Assembly: GCA_012513735.1 (NCBI GenBank) | Contig: JAAZBR010000309.1 | Coordinates: 1-5,106, forward strand | DNA: 5,106 nucleotides | Direction: 5' to 3' | Origin: Clostridiales bacterium | GTDB taxonomy: Bacteria; Bacillota; Clostridia; Christensenellales; Aristaeellaceae | Made by a program: the position numbers and the translations under genes | Notes under the pieces: model-generated | Seen by the model: the letters and a program-made list of their open reading frames with translations, nothing else | The model's database searches: none | Told to the model about the DNA's origin: nothing | Part shown: positions 1-5,106 of the stretch, in pieces | Layout of the letters: every line of letters starts with the position of its first letter | How positions within the stretch are numbered: the stretch's first letter is position 1

Positions 1-261
1 GCAATCAAATAGTTCCTGCAGCAGATCCGCCAGACAGGAGGCGGAGGATCAGCGCCCATCCGCGCAGGAGAAGGCCATCAGAGGATTGACCGTTTCTGCC
101 CGGGCGCAAAAGACGCCCTTGGCAGGCACGCCAGCATGGCGTTGCTTGAAAGGCTGAAGCCCTGGATGTGCGGACAAGAAGGCTTTCCTTATACTGATAT
201 AAAACTTTAATGCATCCAAAGCGGTGTGGGTTTTTGCTCCACTGCAAGGAGCAGATGGGAA

Positions 262-280
262 GGCGTAGCAGCGCTACGCC
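262..280. repeat. 8-bp perfect inverted repeat (stem-loop)
   Basis: GGCGTAGC, a three-base AGC spacer, then GCTACGCC form a perfect 8-bp, GC-rich hairpin. A smaller 5-bp hairpin (GCTCC/GGAGC, 236-252) lies immediately upstream. No T-tract follows on the + strand and none follows on the - strand, so it does not meet the usual criteria for a rho-independent terminator. It may be an RNA structural element, a processing stem, or the remains of a repeat. Function is unknown. Confidence 0.5.
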
Positions 281-395
281 GACCGAACAGCCGACACAGC
301 AGGGGCCAAAACACCAGCGCGACGATGCGTTACCGTTTGGAATGAGTATCAGTACATAAAATCCACCACAGCAATGCCGAAGGCACAGACCCCCA

Positions 396-435
396 GGGGA
401 TCAAACCTCTCCCCATGGGTATATTCCTCATACCC
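396..435. repeat. Two adjacent short stem-loops
   Basis: GGGGA (396-400) pairs with TCCCC (410-414) across a 9-nt loop. GGGTAT (417-422) pairs with ATACCC (430-435) across a 7-nt loop. The two hairpins are separated by only two bases. They lie upstream of the promoter proposed for the next gene, so they would be transcribed only from a start further upstream. There is no T-run after them. They could belong to the 3' end of an upstream transcript, but this is inference. Confidence 0.35.
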
Positions 436-472
436 CTGCGGCATGGGCCCCCCTCTCCCGGGCACAAGCAAC

Positions 473-501
473 TTGCCGCACCGGGACCGGTATGCTACGA
501 T
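473..501 (+). promoter_or_regulatory. Putative extended -10 promoter for the DsbA-family gene
   Basis: TTGCCG (473-478) matches the -35 consensus at 4 of 6 positions. After a 17-base spacer comes TACGAT (496-501), which matches TATAAT at 4 of 6 and is preceded by the extended -10 element TG one base upstream (493-494). Transcription would begin near 508, giving a leader of about 30 nt that contains the AAGAGGAG ribosome binding site. Spacing and position fit well, but both hexamers are imperfect. Confidence 0.5.
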
Positions 502-524
502 GCAGGCAAGCAGCCTGTCCTGCC

Positions 525-532
525 AAGAGGAG
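525..532 (+). promoter_or_regulatory. Ribosome binding site fixing the start at 538
   Basis: AAGAGGAG sits 5 nt before the ATG at 538. The same frame is open back to an ATG at 415, but that codon has only a C-rich run before it and would add about 41 residues unlike any thioredoxin-fold N-terminus. The site therefore decides in favour of 538. Confidence 0.8.
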
Positions 533-537
533 ACCGC

Positions 538-1398
538 ATGAAGGACATCATTATCGTCAACTACACCGACCCCGTCTGTGTATGGTGCTGGGCAACGGAG
601 CCCGTTTTCCGAGCCCTTGAAACCCGCTATCCCAACGTAGAAATCCGCTATATCATGGGCGGCATGGTGGAAAACATGCAGGGTTTTTCGGATCCGGCCA
701 ACCATATCGATGGCAACGCCCAGGATATCAACGGCCAGGTGATGCACCACTGGCTGGAAAGCCAGCCCATCCACCGCATGCCCATTGAACCGAAGGGCTT
801 CGCACTTTTTTCCAAGCAGCATGACTCCACCTACCCGCAGAACATTGCCTGCAAGGCTGCCCAGCTTGCTGATCCCGGCAAAGCAGCCCTGTACCTGCGG
901 CTGATGCGGCTGGCCTCCATCGCCCAGGCCCGGCAGACAGCCCGGCGCGATGTGCAGGTGGATATCGCCCGCCAGGCAGGCATCGATGTGCATGCCTTTG
1001 AAAACGCGCTGGACAATGGCCGTGCTCTGGCCGCCTTCCGCACCGACCTGGGGCTGATCCAGTCGGGCGGCATCACCTCCTTCCCTACCTTTTTGATCAA
1101 GTCCGCCCAGGCACGGGAGGTCATGATGCGGGGCTTCAACCGGCGGCTGGATTTTGAGCGGGTGTTTGACAACCTGTCGGGCGGCTATGTTACGCCCCTC
1201 CCCTCCCCGCCCGATGAGGAGGTGCTGGACTGGCTGATGGAGAAGAACGGCCCCCTGTCCCAGGAGGAGATCTTCCAGGCCTTTGATTTTGAAACCCGCG
1301 GTCAGGCCGAACAGTGGGTGCAACGCCTGATGGCAGACGGGCGTTATGCCGCACTGCCGTCAGGCGATCAATTCCTGCTGATACGGGCGGCGCTATGA
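538..1398 (+). CDS. DsbA-family (SpxH/FrnE-like) thiol-disulfide protein with C-terminal winged-helix-like domain
   Basis: This 286-residue protein has no signal peptide, so it is probably cytoplasmic. The first beta strand (residues 3-9) leads to a CxxC redox motif, C14-V-W-C17, in the context DPVCVWCWATEP, typical of the cytoplasmic DsbA/FrnE/SpxH group. An all-helical insertion follows (about 50-165). The thioredoxin-fold cis-proline is P183 in T-S-F-P-T. The expected role is thiol-disulfide exchange, or adaptor function as in SpxH; the sequence does not tell which. Residues about 225-286 are outside the usual DsbA fold and read as helix, helix, helix and wing: EEVLDWLMEKN, then G-P-L-S-Q-E-E-I, then a third helix around AEQWVQRLMADGRY. 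This resembles a winged helix. It is the first gene of a probable two-gene unit with the exported protein 41 nt downstream. The family call is firm; substrate and partner are unknown. Confidence 0.88.
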   Translation: MKDIIIVNYTDPVCVWCWATEPVFRALETRYPNVEIRYIMGGMVENMQGFSDPANHIDGNAQDINGQVMHHWLESQPIHRMPIEPKGFALFSKQHDSTYPQNIACKAAQLADPGKAALYLRLMRLASIAQARQTARRDVQVDIARQAGIDVHAFENALDNGRALAAFRTDLGLIQSGGITSFPTFLIKSAQAREVMMRGFNRRLDFERVFDNLSGGYVTPLPSPPDEEVLDWLMEKNGPLSQEEIFQAFDFETRGQAEQWVQRLMADGRYAALPSGDQFLLIRAAL

Positions 1399-1425
1399 CT
1401 CATTGCCCTGATACACCTATTTTTG

Positions 1426-1433
1426 AAAAGGAG
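1426..1433 (+). promoter_or_regulatory. Ribosome binding site fixing the start at 1440
   Basis: AAAAGGAG lies 6 nt before the ATG at 1440. The frame is also open from 1314, and an ATG at 1395 overlaps the preceding stop codon, but neither has a comparable site. Only the 1440 start places a signal peptide at the N-terminus. Confidence 0.8.
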
Positions 1434-1439
1434 TGGAAC

Positions 1440-1964
1440 ATGAAGCAACGGTTTGCCTCCCTGTTCACCATTCTCCTGTTGCTGTCCGCCCCGGTTGGCC
1501 TGGCGGAGGATGTGGACCTGCACAATATGACGGATGCCCAGTTGGTTCGCCTGGCCCAGGACATTGTGCTGGAGCAGCAGCGCCGCAACGTGGAGGGCCC
1601 TCACTACATCGCCTCAGGGTTTCTGGGGCGTAACTTCATTGGGCTGAAATCGGCCCAGGTCAGGGAGATAGATGGCGTCCGCACATTGGTGCTGACCTAT
1701 GATTTCTCCCACGAAGCGGAGGAAGCCCGGGCGTTCCTGTGGGCCATCAGCACCCGCGCTACCCAAAATGGGGTGACGCTGGAATCCGCCTTTTTGTTTG
1801 ACCATGCCGGCATCGCCAACAGCCTGAAGGAGATCGAAAAGGACGCCACGCTGGAAGTGTCGGAGGCCTATGAGCTACACTCTGACGCCCCGGTGGTATT
1901 GGAAATCGCCGAAACCTTCAGCTTCAGCGACCAGGTGATCAAGGTCAGCCTTCCGGTGAAATAG
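1440..1964 (+). CDS. Exported protein with DUF5067-like domain
   Basis: This 174-residue protein begins with a clear signal peptide: K2 and R4, a hydrophobic core at residues 8-19, and a likely cleavage after G-L-A (A22). There is no lipobox cysteine and no cysteine anywhere, so it is secreted or cell-wall associated rather than a lipoprotein. Residues 28-50 form an amphipathic segment (MTDAQLVRLAQDI...) of a type common in exported proteins of Clostridia. Residues about 52-168 match what I recall of DUF5067: an LVLTYDFS strand, then E-E-A-R-A-F-L-W-A, Q-N-G-V-T-L-E, an I-E-K-D-A-T-L-E-V strand, and a closing F-S-F-S-D. An immunoglobulin-like beta sandwich is probable. The biochemical function is unknown. 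It follows the DsbA-family gene by 41 nt with no terminator between, which suggests co-transcription. The domain name is from memory. Confidence 0.75.
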   Translation: MKQRFASLFTILLLLSAPVGLAEDVDLHNMTDAQLVRLAQDIVLEQQRRNVEGPHYIASGFLGRNFIGLKSAQVREIDGVRTLVLTYDFSHEAEEARAFLWAISTRATQNGVTLESAFLFDHAGIANSLKEIEKDATLEVSEAYELHSDAPVVLEIAETFSFSDQVIKVSLPVK

Positions 1965-1991
1965 CGGAAATAGGGATGTATCCCCCACCAA

Positions 1992-2016
1992 ATGAACGTC
2001 CGACGGAATCGTTCAT
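1992..2016. repeat. Stem-loop between the two transcription units
   Basis: ATGAACG (1992-1998) pairs with CGTTCAT (2010-2016). Inside the loop, TCC and GGA can add three more pairs with a small bulge. It stands 27 nt after the DUF5067-type gene, the usual place for a terminator, but the following bases are GTATTTGAAG rather than a T-run. A T-rich stretch appears only at 2035-2041. It may be a weak or factor-assisted terminator, or an mRNA 3'-end stabiliser. Confidence 0.4.
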
Positions 2017-2028
2017 GTATTTGAAGAG

Positions 2029-2044
2029 CTTGTCTTTTCTTGTC
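2029..2044 (+). promoter_or_regulatory. Tandem CTTGTC repeat overlapping the nadE promoter
   Basis: CTTGTC occurs at 2029-2034 and again at 2039-2044, separated by TTTT, so the copies are exactly 10 bp apart, about one helical turn. The second copy overlaps five of the six bases of the -35 hexamer. That geometry would suit an operator bound on one DNA face. No regulator is identified, and niacin-responsive repressors such as NiaR are only a guess from pathway context. Confidence 0.3.
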
Positions 2045-2068
2045 ATCACCCTCCCCGCGTGATATATT
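2040..2068 (+). promoter_or_regulatory. Sigma-A-type promoter for nadE-pncB
   Basis: TTGTCA (2040-2045, 5 of 6 to consensus) is followed after exactly 17 bases by TATATT (2063-2068, 5 of 6). Transcription should start near 2075-2077, leaving a very short leader of about 16 nt that is mostly ribosome binding site. This is the best promoter in the window. It implies that the NAD genes are transcribed independently of the upstream pair. Confidence 0.72.
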
Positions 2069-2078
2069 CAACCTCAAC

Positions 2079-2085
2079 AGGAGGG
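2079..2085 (+). promoter_or_regulatory. Ribosome binding site for nadE
   Basis: AGGAGGG is a near-perfect anti-16S match. Its AGGAGG core ends 7 nt before the ATG at 2092. A closer in-frame ATG at 2086 and a GTG at 2059 are also open, but the first is only 1 nt from the site and the second lies inside the promoter, so 2092 is chosen. Confidence 0.78.
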
Positions 2086-2091
2086 ATGTAC

Positions 2092-3849
2092 ATGGGGGTC
2101 CAGGGCATCCGGGCGGCAGTGTTCCGCCCGGCGGGTGCGCCGGCTGACCTGCACAGCCATATCGAACAGATGCTGCTGGCCATGGGCCGGGCCGAAGAGG
2201 CCGGGGCCCAAGTGCTGATTTTTTCCAAATACAGCCTGCTGGGCGCTACGGCAGGCGATCTGGCGATCACCCTGCAGGAGGAGCTTTACCAGGGCGTACG
2301 AAAACTGGCAGAGGCCAGCGGCCGCTGTCTGGCTGTATTCAGCCTTCCCCTGCTGGTGCATGGCAGCCTGATGCCCGCCATTGTGGGGACATTAGAAGGG
2401 CGGATGATAGGAATCTGCCTGCCGGAAGGGGATGAGCACAGCCTGCCTGACTGCCTGCATCCGGTGTGGACCGCCCTGGGTGATCGCGTATCTCTGGCAG
2501 GGGCCGCGCTATTTCCGGTGCCCCACAGCGAGCTGATGCTGGGCGCCGGCTTTTCTATCCGGGATCTGCAATCGCTGTACCAAAAGGGCGCTCGAATACT
2601 GGCCCTGATGGATGCCTGGGCCAGCACGGCCGGACAACAAGGAGAGGATTCCCTGCTTGCCCTGAGCCATGCCCTGGCAGTGCCCTGCCTGTACGCCAAT
2701 GCCGGGCCTGCCGAGTCTACCACCGACGGGGTCTATAATGGCCGCTGCGCCGCCCTGCACAGCGGCCGGCTGCTGGACGCGCTGGCTCCCTTTACAGAGG
2801 AAGGCTGGCTGCTGGCCGATCTGCCGCTGGAGGTGGAGCCCCTGGCCCCCACAGCGTCCCCGCCTGCCGATCCCCGCATCCCCTATGCACCGCCGGAAGG
2901 GGCGCTCAGGGCAGCCTGGTGTCGCGACGCCCTGGAAATCGCCGCACGGGGCCTGGCCGGTCGTGTCGCCCGCATCGGGGCGCAGGCTGTGGTGCTGGGG
3001 CTATCGGGCGGCGTGGACAGCGCCATGGCGCTGCTCACCTGTGAGTGCGCGTTGCAGATCGCAGGCCTGCCGAAGGACAGGCTGATGGCCTGGTCGCTGC
3101 CCTGCTTTGGCACCAGCACCCGCACCCGCAACAACGCCCGCCGCCTGATGGCGGCGCTGGGGCTTGAATCGCGGGAAATCGACCTCTCCGCAAGCGTACG
3201 GCAGCATCTGCAGGACATCGGCCACGACGGGCGGCATGATGCCGCCTATGAAAACGCCCAGGCTCGGGAGCGCACTCAGGTGCTGATGAACCTGAGCAAC
3301 ATACATCGGGGACTGATGGTGGGGCCGGGGGACCTGAGCGAGTTGGCCCTGGGCTTCACCACCTATGGCGGCGACCACATGAGCATGTACGGCGTCAACG
3401 CGGGGCTGTACAAAACAGCGCTGCGTCTGATTTTGCGGCAGGTGGCCGACACCGATCCCAGGCCGGCCCTGAAGGAAACCCTGCTGGATATCTTGGATAC
3501 TCCCATTAGCCCCGAGCAGCTGCCCGGAGGACATGAGAAGCAGCAGACAGAGCAACTGCTGGGCAGCTATGAGCTCAACGACTGCATTCTGTGGCACCTG
3601 CTGCAGGGACACAGCATGGGCTGCATCCTGCAGGCGCTGGCGCAGGCCTTTCCGGAGGAAGGGGGCAAAGACGCCCTGAAGGAGCGCATGCGCCATTTTA
3701 TCCGCCGGTTCTTTGGCGCCCAGTTCAAACGAAACTGCCTGCCGGACGGGCCTGCGGTGCTGGGCCACAGCCTGAGCCCCCGCACGGGCTTTGCCATGCC
3801 TTCCGACGCTTCCCCTGCGGCCTGGCTGGCCGCTATCGATCAGGCCTAA
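2092..3849 (+). CDS. nadE: NAD synthetase homologue with degenerate glutaminase (nitrilase) domain
   Basis: This 585-residue homologue of glutamine-dependent NAD+ synthetase is somewhat shorter than the roughly 630-680 usual for the family. Family members amidate deamido-NAD to NAD in the cytoplasm, using ATP and ammonia channelled from an N-terminal nitrilase-type glutaminase. Residues 1-245 are that domain by layout, including the landmark AESTTDGVYNG (207-217). However, the position of the catalytic Glu (F-P-E-L in relatives) is K46 in F-S-K-Y. No lysine exists between K71 and K165. The catalytic-Cys block EICEDL reads F-S-I-R-D-L (154-159), with I156 for Cys. The synthetase domain keeps the P-loop SGGVDS (305-310), F-G-T-S-T-R-T (339-345), DIGHD (375-379), YENAQARERTQ (386-396), GDLSELALG (413-421), GDHMSMYGVN (427-436), LDTPISPE (468-475) and FKRNCLPDGP (545-554). 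Changes at usually fixed sites include P412, Q488, A555 and A568. It is expressed from its own promoter, with pncB 46 nt downstream. Homology is certain; glutamine use is doubtful. Confidence 0.9.
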   Translation: MGVQGIRAAVFRPAGAPADLHSHIEQMLLAMGRAEEAGAQVLIFSKYSLLGATAGDLAITLQEELYQGVRKLAEASGRCLAVFSLPLLVHGSLMPAIVGTLEGRMIGICLPEGDEHSLPDCLHPVWTALGDRVSLAGAALFPVPHSELMLGAGFSIRDLQSLYQKGARILALMDAWASTAGQQGEDSLLALSHALAVPCLYANAGPAESTTDGVYNGRCAALHSGRLLDALAPFTEEGWLLADLPLEVEPLAPTASPPADPRIPYAPPEGALRAAWCRDALEIAARGLAGRVARIGAQAVVLGLSGGVDSAMALLTCECALQIAGLPKDRLMAWSLPCFGTSTRTRNNARRLMAALGLESREIDLSASVRQHLQDIGHDGRHDAAYENAQARERTQVLMNLSNIHRGLMVGPGDLSELALGFTTYGGDHMSMYGVNAGLYKTALRLILRQVADTDPRPALKETLLDILDTPISPEQLPGGHEKQQTEQLLGSYELNDCILWHLLQGHSMGCILQALAQAFPEEGGKDALKERMRHFIRRFFGAQFKRNCLPDGPAVLGHSLSPRTGFAMPSDASPAAWLAAIDQA

Positions 3850-3867
3850 AATGGTCTCGCAACAAAT

Positions 3868-3880
3868 GGCGCTACGCGCC
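3868..3880 (+). promoter_or_regulatory. Small hairpin just before the pncB ribosome binding site
   Basis: GGCGC (3868-3872), a TAC loop and GCGCC (3876-3880) form a perfect 5-bp all-G/C stem. It ends 3 nt before AAGGAG. It is the only structure in the 46-nt gap between nadE and pncB. It is too short and lacks a T-tract, so it is not a terminator; it could tune translation of pncB or be incidental. Confidence 0.3.
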
Positions 3881-3883
3881 TGC

Positions 3884-3889
3884 AAGGAG
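3884..3889 (+). promoter_or_regulatory. Ribosome binding site fixing the pncB start at 3896
   Basis: AAGGAG lies 6 nt before the ATG at 3896. In-frame ATGs at 3851 and 3866 would extend the protein but have no ribosome binding site. The family normally begins just before the TDLYELTM block. Confidence 0.82.
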
Positions 3890-3895
3890 AGTGTT

Positions 3896-5106
<1,211 letters not shown>

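Larger units (their letters stand above)
1..472. other. Non-coding leader region, no supportable gene
   Basis: No reading frame here on either strand has a convincing start, ribosome binding site and recognisable product. An AT-rich patch lies at about 184-215. Short perfect inverted repeats occur at 102-118 (5-bp stem), 128-142 (6-bp), 236-252 (5-bp), 262-280 (8-bp), 396-414 (5-bp) and 417-435 (6-bp). None is followed by a T-run on the + strand, so none is a standard intrinsic terminator. I recognise no tRNA, riboswitch or known small RNA. The gene upstream of the window's left edge is not visible. Confidence 0.6.

Noticed and set aside
136..210. 24-codon open frame on the + strand (MALLERLKPW...)
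   Set aside because: There is no ribosome binding site before the ATG, it is very short, and it begins inside the 128-142 stem-loop. There is nothing to support translation.
5..247. 80-codon open frame on the - strand
   Set aside because: It starts at a TTG without a ribosome binding site, has low-complexity Arg/Leu/Ser-rich composition, and has no recognisable domain.
415..537. N-terminal extension of the DsbA-family gene from the ATG at 415
   Set aside because: It has no ribosome binding site, overlaps the proposed promoter, and the extra residues do not resemble family N-termini.
349..1323. Long - strand open frame opposite the DsbA-family gene
   Set aside because: It is a shadow: the + strand frame has a ribosome binding site, CxxC and cis-Pro motifs, whereas the - strand product is unrecognisable. 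High G+C creates long antisense frames.
1395..1439. ATG at 1395 overlapping the DsbA-family stop codon as a coupled start for the exported protein
   Set aside because: The overlap looks like translational coupling, but there is no good ribosome binding site and the extra 15 residues would bury the signal peptide behind a polar stretch.
1972..1984. GGGA-TGTA-TCCC hairpin after the DUF5067-type gene as a terminator
   Set aside because: The stem is only 4 bp and is followed by CC rather than T residues.
2086..2093. ATGTACAT palindrome at the nadE start as a repressor site
   Set aside because: It arises from the codons ATG-TAC-ATG and is only 8 bp. There is no second element to support an operator.
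3001..3885. 294-codon - strand open frame opposite nadE
   Set aside because: It is antisense to strongly conserved NAD synthetase motifs, has no recognisable product, and is a G+C-driven shadow.

Overview
The window comes from a GC-rich bacterium (about 60% G+C by eye), most likely an anaerobic, Clostridia-like member of the Bacillota. The evidence is strong AGGAG-type ribosome binding sites, a DUF5067-type exported protein, an SpxH/FrnE-like cytoplasmic thioredoxin-fold protein, and a nicotinate phosphoribosyltransferase that reads like those of Clostridia. The genus cannot be set from the sequence alone. All four genes lie on the + strand. I see no RNA gene, mobile element or CRISPR array.

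Layout: (1) Positions 1-472 hold no supportable gene. They contain an AT-rich patch and several short perfect stem-loops. (2) A probable extended -10 promoter (473-501) leads into a two-gene unit. Its first gene encodes a 286-residue DsbA-family CxxC protein with a winged-helix-like C-terminal tail (538-1398). After 41 nt comes a 174-residue protein with a signal peptide and a DUF5067-like domain (1440-1964). (3) A 127-nt gap carries a stem-loop, a tandem CTTGTC repeat and a near-consensus sigma-A-type promoter (2040-2068). (4) That promoter drives nadE (2092-3849, 585 aa) and, 46 nt further on, pncB (3896 to the window edge, 403 residues visible).

The second unit looks like nicotinate salvage. 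PncB makes nicotinate mononucleotide, a NadD elsewhere in the genome would adenylate it, and NadE amidates the deamido-NAD to NAD. The PncB is orthodox. The NadE is not: it has the two-domain architecture of glutamine-dependent NAD synthetases, but the Glu, Lys and Cys of the nitrilase (glutaminase) triad all appear to be replaced. The synthetase half keeps its P-loop and most signature blocks, with scattered changes at usually invariant positions. The most interesting reading is a NAD synthetase homologue with a dead glutaminase domain, either ammonia-dependent or repurposed, co-transcribed with nicotinate salvage.
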